NCBI GenBank assembly: GCA_018826645.1
Contig: JAHJZF010000045.1
Span: 1 to 26,848, forward strand
Direction of reading: 5' to 3'
Source of the DNA: Patescibacteria group bacterium
GTDB lineage: Bacteria > Patescibacteriota > Minisyncoccia > UBA6257 > Colwellbacteraceae
DNA: 26,848 nt
Shown: one piece after another, positions 6,355 through 13,851 of the stretch
Position numbering within the stretch: position 1 is the first letter of the stretch
How the letters are laid out: every line of letters starts with the position of its first letter
Notes under the pieces: model-generated
What the model was told of the DNA's origin: nothing
The model's input: the letters and a program-made list of their open reading frames with translations, nothing else
Databases searched by the model: none
Translations under genes and position numbers: made by a program

Positions 6355-6579
6355 ATGAGAATCAAGGTAAAAGTTAAATTAAATTCTAAAAAGAGCGTCT
6401 TCGAGGAGGTGAAGGAGGGTATGTATGTCGCTAGAATCAAGTCGCCTCCAATTGAAGGCAGGGCAAATGAAGAACTGGTTTCTTTAATAGCTAAATATTT
6501 TGGTGTTCCCAAGGGTCGAGTGAATGTAGTCTCAGGATTGAAATCGAAAGAGAAAGTAATTAGTATCAAAGATAAATAA
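6355..6579 (+). CDS. DUF167 (YggU) family small protein
   Basis: A 74-residue protein of the DUF167/YggU family. The hallmark is YVARIKSPPIEGRANEEL, with the conserved P-x-xGxAN core, followed by LIAKYFGVPKGRVNVVSGLKSKEKV, where the family has SGxxSRxK. Known structures are small alpha/beta folds; function is not established. Length is normal (E. coli YggU is about 96, many are 75-80). The ATG lies immediately after the T tract of a terminator, with no room for an SD. Either some transcripts read through, or transcription begins at the TATAAA near 6319-6324 and includes the hairpin in a short leader. It is followed after six bases by the nucleotidyltransferase gene. Confidence 0.9.
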   Translation: MRIKVKVKLNSKKSVFEEVKEGMYVARIKSPPIEGRANEELVSLIAKYFGVPKGRVNVVSGLKSKEKVISIKDK

Positions 6580-6585
6580 AACCAA

Positions 6586-7272
6586 ATGCAGGCAGTAATT
6601 TTAGCAGCAGGGGCAGGAACAAGATTGCGTCCGTTTACGGATAATTTACCGAAACCCATGGTTAGTGTTTCGGGGAAGCCTATTTTAGAGCGGACTTTAG
6701 ATATTTTACCTGATGAGATAGACGAGGTTATATTGGTCGTCGGCTATAAGAAAGAAAAAATTATTGAACATTTTGGCGATGAACATAGGCGTATCAAGAT
6801 TAAATATGCGGAACAGAAAGAACAAAAGGGTACCTACGACGCCCTCTTATCTGCAGAGCCATTTCTTAAAAAAGGATTTTTCCTTCTTCTTCAAGGAGAC
6901 GAACTTTATCATCCATACGATTTGAAAAGATGCATCGATTCTGAAGAGCCGGCCGCCTTAGTCATTGAGACAGAGCATCCAGAGAGGTTCGGAATATGTA
7001 TACCAGACGAGAATGATTACGTGGTTGAGATTATAGAAAAACCAACAGATGCTCCTGGTAATCTGGCAAGTATCGGAGCATTTCTATTGCATACAGATCT
7101 TTTCAAGACGCCCAAGTTTGTTTCCGAATCGATTCTGGGCGAATATGTTCTGGCAGAGCACATAGGCAAGTGGGTAAGGGAAACAAAAATGAAACTTATA
7201 AAAGCAACTTTTTGGTATACAATCAGCTCCCACGAAGACGTTTATATCGCTGATAAGTTTTTGGGAATGTAG
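6586..7272 (+). CDS. Sugar-1-phosphate nucleotidyltransferase (NTP_transferase family)
   Basis: A 228-residue, single-domain nucleotidyltransferase that would activate a sugar-1-phosphate with an NTP to give an NDP-sugar. The N-terminal signature LAAGAGTRLRPFTDNLPKPM is complete (G-x-G-TR and the catalytic-site K of PKPM). VVGYKKEKI, GTYDALLSA, the metal-binding LLQGDELY and a EIIEKP motif follow at about residue 145. It lacks the C-terminal left-handed beta-helix of GlmU-type enzymes. The substrate cannot be read from sequence; glucose-1-phosphate thymidylyl/uridylyl- or mannose-1-phosphate guanylyltransferase are options. It could feed the polysaccharide genes at 21720-25434. It is probably cotranscribed with the DUF167 gene. 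Confidence 0.9.
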   Translation: MQAVILAAGAGTRLRPFTDNLPKPMVSVSGKPILERTLDILPDEIDEVILVVGYKKEKIIEHFGDEHRRIKIKYAEQKEQKGTYDALLSAEPFLKKGFFLLLQGDELYHPYDLKRCIDSEEPAALVIETEHPERFGICIPDENDYVVEIIEKPTDAPGNLASIGAFLLHTDLFKTPKFVSESILGEYVLAEHIGKWVRETKMKLIKATFWYTISSHEDVYIADKFLGM

Positions 7273-7300
7273 GCTTCTCTCTGGTTTATTCACTTTGGGT

Positions 7301-7306
7301 TATAAT
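7301..7306 (+). promoter_or_regulatory. -10 box TATAAT eight bases before the start codon
   Basis: A perfect TATAAT with the same eight-base gap to the ATG (7315) as at 5583-5588. The predicted mRNA is leaderless. No clear -35 hexamer at 16-18 bases. Confidence 0.6.
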
Positions 7307-7314
7307 TATTTAAG

Positions 7315-7995
7315 ATGTTAGATTTTTTGAGCCCCATAGATGCGATTTCTTCTATAACGCTTTTAGTATTGGCGATTTTTGGCGCCGTGGAGCTGGTTAT
7401 TATTTTCCACCATCGTAATTATTTTAAGAAAAACCACCTCGTCATTTTCAAAGTAGATCCTAAAATTTCAGATGGTAAGATAGGAGACTTTATTAAATCT
7501 ATAAAACCACCCTTTACTTTTGAAATAGCCATCCATCATTTAGGCAAAGAAGTCCATTATTACGTAGCCTTGCCCAAAAATAGGGCTAAAATATTGGCGG
7601 GATTTGAAGAAGTCAAAGAGGTGGAAGATTACCATCTTTTTAATCACGGAGGAGAGCACGTGGGTGCATATTTTAAAGAAGGTGGCGATTGGTCAGATAT
7701 AGATTTAGCTAAGGTAGATTTCTCTAAAGTGAACGAAGTGGGAGAGGGTGTGGCTATTCAGATGGTCTTTGGTCGTCGTCGTCGGAAGGGGACGGCGGTT
7801 AATCTTAGAATATTAGCCTCGGCTCCATCCAGTTATCAGGCAAAAGAGATATTAGCGTCGATTAAACCCGCTTTTTCGAGCTTCGGTTTGATTGAATCCA
7901 GAGGAGAAGATTTTCTTAACGAAGTTAATTTTAGAGAATTCAATAAAAAGGAGTTGATGTACTGGGGCTTGAAAGCTACTCCCTCAAAGAGCTAG
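7315..7995 (+). CDS. One-TM protein resembling the N-terminal part of CPR VirD4-like ATPases
   Basis: A 226-residue protein with one membrane segment near residues 11-33 (ISSITLLVLAIFGAVELVII), a basic HHRNYFKKNH stop-transfer region, and then a soluble alpha/beta domain. The domain pattern (LVIFKVDPKI, IKPPFTFEIAIHHLGKEVHY, YVALPKNRAKIL, later a second half GVAIQMVFGRRRRKG) resembles the region before the ATPase domain in large VirD4-like proteins of Patescibacteria. That comparison is from memory and weak. No P-loop is present, so this is either a stand-alone relative or an accessory membrane protein. An RRRRK cluster (about 159-163) is notable. It is transcribed from its own leaderless-type promoter and followed by a GC-rich structured element. 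Confidence 0.65.
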   Translation: MLDFLSPIDAISSITLLVLAIFGAVELVIIFHHRNYFKKNHLVIFKVDPKISDGKIGDFIKSIKPPFTFEIAIHHLGKEVHYYVALPKNRAKILAGFEEVKEVEDYHLFNHGGEHVGAYFKEGGDWSDIDLAKVDFSKVNEVGEGVAIQMVFGRRRRKGTAVNLRILASAPSSYQAKEILASIKPAFSSFGLIESRGEDFLNEVNFREFNKKELMYWGLKATPSKS

Positions 7996-8002
7996 AATAT
8001 TA

Positions 8003-8107
8003 ATGGAGCGGCATACAGGGCACTCGCTCAACACAGAGGCTTAGGAGGCCACCATGTCCGCTCCATATCACAGTCCTTAACAGCCCTCTTTTTGAGGGCT
8101 GTGATAT
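8003..8107. other. GC-rich structured intergenic element with micro-ORFs on both strands
   Basis: Between the one-TM protein gene and murB lies a folded GC-rich island. ATGGAGCGG (8003-8011) pairs with CCGCTCCAT (8058-8066), extendable by CAT/ATG across a bulge. AGCCCTC (8082-8088) pairs with GAGGGCT (8094-8100) around five T, and outer flanks 8065-8073 and 8099-8107 are also complementary. On the plus strand a perfect AGGAGG (8043-8048) sits five bases before an ATG that opens an eight-codon frame MSAPYHSP ending at 8080, right before the second hairpin. On the minus strand AAGGA stands seven bases before an ATG at 8066 that opens a 12-codon frame to 8028. It could be a leader/attenuator for murB, a small RNA, or the remnant of an orphan cassette. 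The murB -10-like GATATT (8103-8108) overlaps its end. Confidence 0.45.
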
Positions 8108-8117
8108 TCTTATAGAT

Positions 8118-9047
8118 ATGGAGTTTCAAGAGAATATATCGCTTAGTAACTACAGCAATTTAAAAGTTGGTGGTCCGGCAAGATATTTCAAAATAGCTAA
8201 ATCCAAAGAAGAACTTAGGGCGTCTTTAGAATTGGCGAAGAAGCAAGATCTAAAAGTTTTTATTTTAGGTGGGGGAACAAATATTCTTTGGAGCGACAAC
8301 GGATATCACGGCTTAGTATTGAAGCCGGAAATAGATTTCTATGAGAGAGAAGAGAATGACGTCGTGGCAGGTTCGTCTGTTCTAATGAGCAAGTTGGTAG
8401 ATTTTTCTATTAAAGAGGGTTTGGCGGGTTTGGATTGGGCCGGAGGGCTTCCTGGTACTTTGGGTGGCGCTGTTTTTGGGAACGCCGGTTGTTTTGGAGG
8501 AGAGATTAAAGATTCGGTGCTTGAAGTAGAGAGTTTGAGTCTTGAAAGTTTAGATTTTAAAAAAAGAGATAATCTAGCGTGTGAATTTAAATATCGTGAC
8601 AGTATTTTCAAATCTGGAGACGTCGATGAAATTATTGTTCAAGTAAGGCTTGGACTAAATAAGGGTAAAAAAGAAGAACTCCTAGCAAGAGTAATGGAGC
8701 AAAAACAATACAGAGAAGAGCACCAGCCTCTTGACCGACCCAACATAGGTAGCTTTTTTAAGAACGTAAGAATCGAAGGCTTAGAAGAGGAGCTTGTTAA
8801 ACCCCATAGAGAACTTATCAAAACAGACCCATTCCCCGTCATACCAGCCGCGCATCTTATTTATGCCTCTGGATTGCAGGGCTTAAAATTAGGAGGGGCA
8901 GAGGTGTCTTCGAAGCATCCGAACTTTTTAATTAATACTGGCGATGCGACTACGGCAGACTTTTTAGGCTTGATGGAGCAGGTCAAACAGAAAGTTAAGG
9001 AAAAGTTTGGTATCGAACTTGAAGAAGAAGTAAGGGTGATAGAATAG
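8118..9047 (+). CDS. murB: UDP-N-acetylenolpyruvoylglucosamine reductase
   Basis: A 309-residue FAD enzyme that reduces UDP-GlcNAc-enolpyruvate to UDP-MurNAc with NADPH in cytoplasmic peptidoglycan synthesis. Visible are the N-terminal NYSNLKVGG, the FAD-binding ILGGGTNILWSDNGYHGLVL, GLPGTLGGAVFGNAGCFGGE near residue 109, FKYRDSIFK, the catalytic-serine motif PNIGSFFKN near residue 211, and a C-terminal catalytic-type Glu in ELEEEVRVIE. It is shorter than E. coli MurB (342) and lacks the additional Tyr-loop insertion of that type. There is no SD; GATATT nine bases upstream may act as -10. It ends six bases before the glycerate kinase gene, so murB heads the central-metabolism operon. Confidence 0.96.
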   Translation: MEFQENISLSNYSNLKVGGPARYFKIAKSKEELRASLELAKKQDLKVFILGGGTNILWSDNGYHGLVLKPEIDFYEREENDVVAGSSVLMSKLVDFSIKEGLAGLDWAGGLPGTLGGAVFGNAGCFGGEIKDSVLEVESLSLESLDFKKRDNLACEFKYRDSIFKSGDVDEIIVQVRLGLNKGKKEELLARVMEQKQYREEHQPLDRPNIGSFFKNVRIEGLEEELVKPHRELIKTDPFPVIPAAHLIYASGLQGLKLGGAEVSSKHPNFLINTGDATTADFLGLMEQVKQKVKEKFGIELEEEVRVIE

Positions 9048-9053
9048 ATACAG

Positions 9054-10355
9054 ATGCCAGAGAAGATCAAGAATTTTAAAGAACTTGCGATCACGCCCCT
9101 CAGGAGGGTTCTTTTAGAAATTACTGAAGCAGGGCTTGAAGCGATTGATACGCCAAGCGTTATTAGGGGGGAAATTCTTCTAGAGGGAGACACTTTAACA
9201 ATAGAAAAAAATAGATATTCATTAAAAGACGTCGAGAATCTCTATGTAGTTGGGGCTGGTAAGTGTGTGTTTGAGGCTACTGAAATATTAGAAGAAGTAT
9301 TGGGAAGTCGTCTTACGGGTGGTTTCGTGGTAGATGTGAGTGTTCCAAAAGGACACAAGCTAAAGAAAGTGAAGTGTTCTGAAGGAACGCATCCCATGCC
9401 GTCCTCAGCGAACGTGAAAGCTTCTGGTCAAATTCAGAAAGTATTAAAAGGTGCGACTGAAAAAGATATGGTGATTTTTATTATCTCCGGAGGAGGTTCA
9501 ACTCTTCTTTGTTTGCCGGATGATGGTGGCAGTTGCGATGCAGAAGCAGGAGTTCTAAAAATACTTTTTAATAAAGGGGCCGATATAGAAGAAATCAATA
9601 TTTTACGTAAGCATTTGTCTTTTGTGAGGGGTGGGTTCTTGGCGAAGCACGCCTATCCAGCCAAAGTGGTAAGTATTATTTTTTCAGACGTGCCGGGAAA
9701 CGACCTTGAATTCGTAGCTTCGGGCCCAACGGTTAAAGACCACACAACAATTAAGGATGCTGAACGGATTCTAAAGAAATACGAAGTTTTAGAAAGTAGC
9801 GACTTCAAAGAGATTAAACTTATCGAGACTCCGAAAGAAGAAAAATACTTCAATCAAGTAGACAACATTATGCTCGTATCTAATAATCGGGCATTAAATG
9901 CGATGGCCAAGAAGGCGGAAGATTTGGGGTATAAACCGAGAATAGTGACAACTGCCATGAAGGGTGAAGCACGAGATGTGGCGCAAGATATCGTTAAAGA
10001 GTTGCATAAAAATGAATCAAAAGAAGTCCTTTTATATGGTGGAGAGACGACGGTTACCGTCAAAGTTAAGGGCAAGGGAGGGCGCAATAGGGAGTTAGTA
10101 ATATCGGCTTTGCTTTCAGTAAAAGATGACGAGATTTTAGCATCTGTTGCGTCTGATGGTAGAGATAATAGTGAGTATGCTGGAGCGATTGCGGATGTTG
10201 AGACCCTTGCTCACGCCAAGGCTAAGAAGTTAGATGTCGAGTGGTATTTAGACAATAATCAGTCAGACAAGTTCTTTAAAGAGACGGGTGACTATATAAT
10301 GACAGGAGACACTGGTTCGAATGTGTCAGATCTAGTAATAGCAATCAAAAAATAA
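9054..10355 (+). CDS. gckA: Glycerate 2-kinase (DUF4147/MOFRL family)
   Basis: A 433-residue protein of the class-II glycerate kinase family, whose characterised members phosphorylate D-glycerate at C2 to give 2-phosphoglycerate. The N-terminal DUF4147 domain shows VVGAGKCVFEATEILEEVL, SEGTHPMPSSANVKAS, IFIISGGGSTLLCLP, ILRKHLSFVRGGFLAK and SDVPGNDLEFVASGPTV. The C-terminal MOFRL domain shows LLYGGETTVTVKVKGKGGRN followed by ASVASDGRDNSEYAGA. The family's usual TDGxDGxTDAAGA segment is partly changed here. The gene lies six bases after murB and four before ppsA, in a tight operon. Its product is the substrate of the enolase encoded downstream, which supports the assignment. Confidence 0.93.
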   Translation: MPEKIKNFKELAITPLRRVLLEITEAGLEAIDTPSVIRGEILLEGDTLTIEKNRYSLKDVENLYVVGAGKCVFEATEILEEVLGSRLTGGFVVDVSVPKGHKLKKVKCSEGTHPMPSSANVKASGQIQKVLKGATEKDMVIFIISGGGSTLLCLPDDGGSCDAEAGVLKILFNKGADIEEINILRKHLSFVRGGFLAKHAYPAKVVSIIFSDVPGNDLEFVASGPTVKDHTTIKDAERILKKYEVLESSDFKEIKLIETPKEEKYFNQVDNIMLVSNNRALNAMAKKAEDLGYKPRIVTTAMKGEARDVAQDIVKELHKNESKEVLLYGGETTVTVKVKGKGGRNRELVISALLSVKDDEILASVASDGRDNSEYAGAIADVETLAHAKAKKLDVEWYLDNNQSDKFFKETGDYIMTGDTGSNVSDLVIAIKK

Positions 10356-10358
10356 CCT

Positions 10359-12776
10359 ATGAGAAACACAAAATTAATTTTGGCATTAGATAAGGTGGGA
10401 TTAAAAGATGTATCCCTTGTGGGTGGTAAAAATGCATCTCTAGGAGAGATGTTACAGAAGCTTACCCCTAAGGGTGTCGCCATACCTTCGGGATTTGTCG
10501 TAACGGCCGAGGCTTATAGATATTTCTTAAAAGAGACCAAGTTAGATGTTTTTATAAAAAAATCTTTAAAAGGTTTGGATTCTCATAATGTCCGCGAGTT
10601 GGCTTCTGTGGGCAAAAAGATAAGAGGGGCGATAGTGTCTGCTGATTTTCCGAAAGAATTAGAGCTTCAAATAGAGAATGCCTATAAAGCCTTGGAAAAG
10701 AAATATGGCAAAGACATAGATGTCGCTGTCCGTTCTAGTGCAACGGCTGAAGATTTGCCGGGAGCAAGTTTTGCTGGAGAGCATGAAACATATCTTGGAA
10801 TAAGAGGGGTTAAAGACGTGATGTCGGCTACCAAGTCCGCTATGGCATCTCTTTTCACAAATAGAGCCATCTCTTACAGAGTTGATAAAGGTTTTGGGAG
10901 CATGGACGTGGCTTTGTCTGTGGCGGTTCAGATTATGGTGCGTTCTGACTCCGGTGCTTCGGGAGTTATGTTCACCCTCGATACAGAATCCGGATTTAAA
11001 GACGTTGTTTTGATTAGTGCTTCGTGGGGTCTCGGAGAGATGATTGTTCAGGGGAAAGTAAATCCAGATGAATATTTAGTGGCTAGGAAGAATTTGGGAG
11101 TTGCTCCTAATCCGATTATTTCAAAAGTACTGGGCGACAAGGGTAGTAAGATGATCTATTCCAAGGATAGGGGAGGGATTCGCCCCGTTAAGATAATGAC
11201 AACATCCATCAAGGAGCGTAAGAGTTTTGTATTAAATGAGAAAGAAATTTTAACTCTTGCTAAATGGGGAGTGGAGATAGAAAAACATTATTCAAAGAAG
11301 TACGGCAAATGGACGCCCATGGATATGGAATGGGCCAAAGACGGACGTACTGGAAAGTTGTTTATAGTACAGGCCAGACCAGAGACCATTCACGCGAGTC
11401 GAGATTTCACAAAAATCCACGAATATGTCCGTTTGGAAGAAGGCAAGCCTATAACAAGCGGTGTCTCTGTGGGTAACAAGATTGCTGTGGGTAAGGCCAG
11501 GGTTATTCTAGACGCTAAAGACATTCATAAGTTTAAGGCAGGAGAAGTGCTGGTGACCGATATGACGGATCCGGACTGGGAGCCAATCATGAAGATTGCT
11601 TCAGCTATTATAACGGATAAGGGTGGGCGAACTTCGCACGCAGCCATTGTGAGTCGCGAACTTGGTATCCCTGCCGTGGTTGGCTCTGGTAATGCCACAA
11701 GGAAGATTAAAACAGGTCAAAACGTGACGATTGATACGGTGGGTAGCGAAGGATTCGTCTTTAACGGGCTCCTAAAATTCAAGATTAAAGAGCGCGACCT
11801 TAAAAACATCCCTAAAACCAAGACTCATATAATGATGAATATTGGGACGCCAGACACTGCTTTTGAGAAATCTTTCTTTCCTAACAAGGGGGTTGGATTA
11901 GCTCGCGAAGAATTTATTATTGCTTCTCAGATAGGCATCCATCCGATGGCGCTTATTAATTACGACAAGCTGTCCGAAGAGCTTAAGAAAAAGATAGATA
12001 AAAAGACTGTCGGCTGGGAAGATAAGAAACAGTTCTATGTAGATAATTTAGCTTATGGCATCGCCAAGATTGGAACAGCTTTTGCACCCAATCCAGTGAT
12101 AGTTAGATTCTCCGACTTTAAGACTAATGAATATCGTACTTTGCTTGGCGGAGAATTATATGAGCCGGAAGAGCAAAATCCAATGATTGGTTGGAGGGGC
12201 GCTTCGCGCTATTACCATGAGAATTTTAGAGAGGCATTTAAGTTGGAGCTCTCGGCGCTTAAGAAAGTCCGTAACGAGATAGGTCTTAAAAATGTTATAC
12301 CGATGGTGCCGTTTTGTAGAACTCCAGAAGAGGGGATTCAAACTTTGAAATTAATGAGAGAGGCGGGATTAAAGCCAAAATATTTCAGCAAAGATAAAGA
12401 CGCGATGCCTGTTTATGTGATGTGTGAGATTCCTTCAAATGTCATTAACGCAGACGAGTTTCTGGATGTTTTTGATGGGATGTCTATAGGGTCCAACGAC
12501 CTCACTCAATTAATTTTAGGGCTCGATAGGGATTCAGAGATTGTGAGCGGTGTAGGCAATGAAAAAGATACAGCTGTTAAATCGGCCATATCAGACATTA
12601 TTAAGAAGTGTAAGAAACGCGGTAAATACATAGGTATTTGTGGTCAGGCGCCGTCTGATTATCCAGACTTTGCTACTTTCTTGGTGGGTGAAGGAATAGA
12701 GAGCATGTCTTTGACCCCAGATACGGTTGTAGAGACAACCATCGCGGTTGCCAAAAAAGAAAAGAAAAAAAGATAA
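10359..12776 (+). CDS. ppsA: Phosphoenolpyruvate synthase
   Basis: An 805-residue PEP synthase (pyruvate, water dikinase), near the 792 of E. coli PpsA. Domain order is an N-terminal ATP-grasp domain (about 10-345; VGGKNASLGEM, DVAVRSSATAEDLPGASFAG, MDMEWAKDG), the phosphohistidine swivel domain (about 370-470) with GGRTSHAAIVSRELGIPAVVG carrying the catalytic His near 424, and the PEP-binding TIM barrel (about 500-800) with VRFSDFKTNEY, GWRGASRYY, GSNDLTQLILGLDRD and catalytic Cys in GICGQAPSDYP near 762. It interconverts pyruvate + ATP and PEP + AMP + Pi. Located between glycerate kinase and D-LDH, it could run towards pyruvate. I recognise no pyruvate kinase gene in the window. Confidence 0.97.
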   Translation: MRNTKLILALDKVGLKDVSLVGGKNASLGEMLQKLTPKGVAIPSGFVVTAEAYRYFLKETKLDVFIKKSLKGLDSHNVRELASVGKKIRGAIVSADFPKELELQIENAYKALEKKYGKDIDVAVRSSATAEDLPGASFAGEHETYLGIRGVKDVMSATKSAMASLFTNRAISYRVDKGFGSMDVALSVAVQIMVRSDSGASGVMFTLDTESGFKDVVLISASWGLGEMIVQGKVNPDEYLVARKNLGVAPNPIISKVLGDKGSKMIYSKDRGGIRPVKIMTTSIKERKSFVLNEKEILTLAKWGVEIEKHYSKKYGKWTPMDMEWAKDGRTGKLFIVQARPETIHASRDFTKIHEYVRLEEGKPITSGVSVGNKIAVGKARVILDAKDIHKFKAGEVLVTDMTDPDWEPIMKIASAIITDKGGRTSHAAIVSRELGIPAVVGSGNATRKIKTGQNVTIDTVGSEGFVFNGLLKFKIKERDLKNIPKTKTHIMMNIGTPDTAFEKSFFPNKGVGLAREEFIIASQIGIHPMALINYDKLSEELKKKIDKKTVGWEDKKQFYVDNLAYGIAKIGTAFAPNPVIVRFSDFKTNEYRTLLGGELYEPEEQNPMIGWRGASRYYHENFREAFKLELSALKKVRNEIGLKNVIPMVPFCRTPEEGIQTLKLMREAGLKPKYFSKDKDAMPVYVMCEIPSNVINADEFLDVFDGMSIGSNDLTQLILGLDRDSEIVSGVGNEKDTAVKSAISDIIKKCKKRGKYIGICGQAPSDYPDFATFLVGEGIESMSLTPDTVVETTIAVAKKEKKKR

Positions 12777-12783
12777 GAAAGCG

Positions 12784-13791
12784 ATGGCTAGCATAGCATT
12801 CTACGGAATTAAGCCATGGGGGCAAGAGCATCTTAAGAAGCGTCTTAAAGGGCATAAACTCTTTTTTCACGAGGAACACATAGGCCAAGACCATCCTCCT
12901 GTTGAAAAAGATATTGATATACTTTCTGTTTTTGTTGGTTCTGACGTGACGGCAGAGGTGATAGAGGGTCTGCCGAAATTGAAGTTTATCGCAACTCGTT
13001 CAACGGGTTTTGATCATATAGACCTCAAGGCGTGTGAAAAAAGAGGCATCGTTGTTTCTAATGTTCCTTCTTATGGAGAAAATACAGTGGCTGAATATGC
13101 TTTTGCTTTGATATTAGTTTTGTCGAGGCGTATTTATGATGCCTATGAGCAGGTTCGTGAAGAGGGGGATTTTAGTTACGACAACTTGCAGGGGTTTGAT
13201 CTTATGGGGAAAACTTTGGGAGTTATAGGCACCGGTAGAATTGGCAAACACACGGCTCGCATCGGTAAGGGTTTTGATATGGAAGTTCTGGCATACGATG
13301 TATTTCAAGATAAAAAGTTTGCAAGGAAAGAAAAAATTAAATATGTATCTTTAGAAAAGCTTCTTAAGGAAAGCGATATTGTCTCTTTGCACGTTCCTTA
13401 TATGAAAGGGACGCACCACCTTATTGATAAGGCAAAGATGGCAATGATGAAGGACGGCGCATATCTTATTAATACCAGTCGAGGCGCAGTAGTAGATACG
13501 CAGGCTCTGGTTGGAGCGTTGAAAAGCGGAAGATTAGCTGGTGCAGGACTCGATGTGTTCGAAGAAGAAGAAGCTGTTCAAGACGAAGCGAGCTTTTTAT
13601 CCGCAAAAGATACTACAGAACATGATTTACGCAACGTTATAGCTGACCACATCCTAGTGGATATGCCGAATGTAGTTGTGACGCCACACAATGCTTTTAA
13701 TACGAAGGAAGCTCTGGAGCGCATATTAGACACGACGGTTTCTAATATAGAGAAATTTTTAAAAAAGAAGCCTCAAAATATAGTTAATTAA
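12784..13791 (+). CDS. D-lactate dehydrogenase (D-2-hydroxyacid dehydrogenase family)
   Basis: A 335-residue NAD-dependent 2-hydroxyacid dehydrogenase. The start at 12784 (MASIAFYGIKPW) is chosen because homologues begin with such a strand. An earlier in-frame ATG at 12748 would add a lysine-rich extension overlapping the end of ppsA. Visible are ATRSTGFDHIDLKACEKRGI, the Rossmann loop GVIGTGRIGKHTARIG (about 142-157), INTSRGAVVDTQALV with the substrate-binding Arg (about 231), GLDVFEEEE with Glu (about 258), and TPHNAFNTKEAL with the catalytic His (about 301). The pattern fits fermentative D-LDH best, reducing pyruvate to D-lactate with NADH; other 2-hydroxyacid substrates cannot be excluded. 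It follows ppsA after seven bases. Confidence 0.9.
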   Translation: MASIAFYGIKPWGQEHLKKRLKGHKLFFHEEHIGQDHPPVEKDIDILSVFVGSDVTAEVIEGLPKLKFIATRSTGFDHIDLKACEKRGIVVSNVPSYGENTVAEYAFALILVLSRRIYDAYEQVREEGDFSYDNLQGFDLMGKTLGVIGTGRIGKHTARIGKGFDMEVLAYDVFQDKKFARKEKIKYVSLEKLLKESDIVSLHVPYMKGTHHLIDKAKMAMMKDGAYLINTSRGAVVDTQALVGALKSGRLAGAGLDVFEEEEAVQDEASFLSAKDTTEHDLRNVIADHILVDMPNVVVTPHNAFNTKEALERILDTTVSNIEKFLKKKPQNIVN

Positions 13792-13799
13792 AAGTGTCT

Positions 13800-13814
13800 T
13801 CCGCCGGAGGCGGA
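13800..13814. repeat. Short GC palindrome between the D-LDH and enolase genes
   Basis: TCCGCC, GGA, GGCGGA forms a 6-bp stem with a three-base loop, nine bases after the D-LDH stop. It stands out against the AT-rich 60-base gap. There is no T run after it, so it is not a clear terminator. It could be one copy of a dispersed short palindrome or an mRNA-stabilising hairpin; no second copy was seen in this window. Confidence 0.4.
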
Positions 13815-13830
13815 TGCTCATAGTTTTAAC

Positions 13831-13836
13831 TAAAAT
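13831..13836 (+). promoter_or_regulatory. Possible -10 box TAAAAT upstream of eno
   Basis: TAAAAT lies 15 bases before the enolase ATG (13852) in an A/T-only stretch. It may give eno an additional promoter independent of the upstream operon. The evidence is weak in such AT-rich sequence. Confidence 0.25.
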
Positions 13837-13851
13837 AAATTTTAGAAAACA

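Noticed and set aside
10359..12776. Intein or other insertion in ppsA (also considered for secA and lepA)
   Set aside because: Lengths are normal and all domains are contiguous; no splicing motifs.
12748..12783. Upstream ATG for D-LDH adding a lysine-rich N-terminus
   Set aside because: It overlaps the last codons of ppsA and the extension (KKKRKKDKK) is just the AAA-rich end of ppsA read in another frame. The ATG at 12784 fits the family.
13800..13814. Intrinsic terminator after D-LDH
   Set aside because: The palindrome is not followed by a T run and the downstream eno may be cotranscribed.
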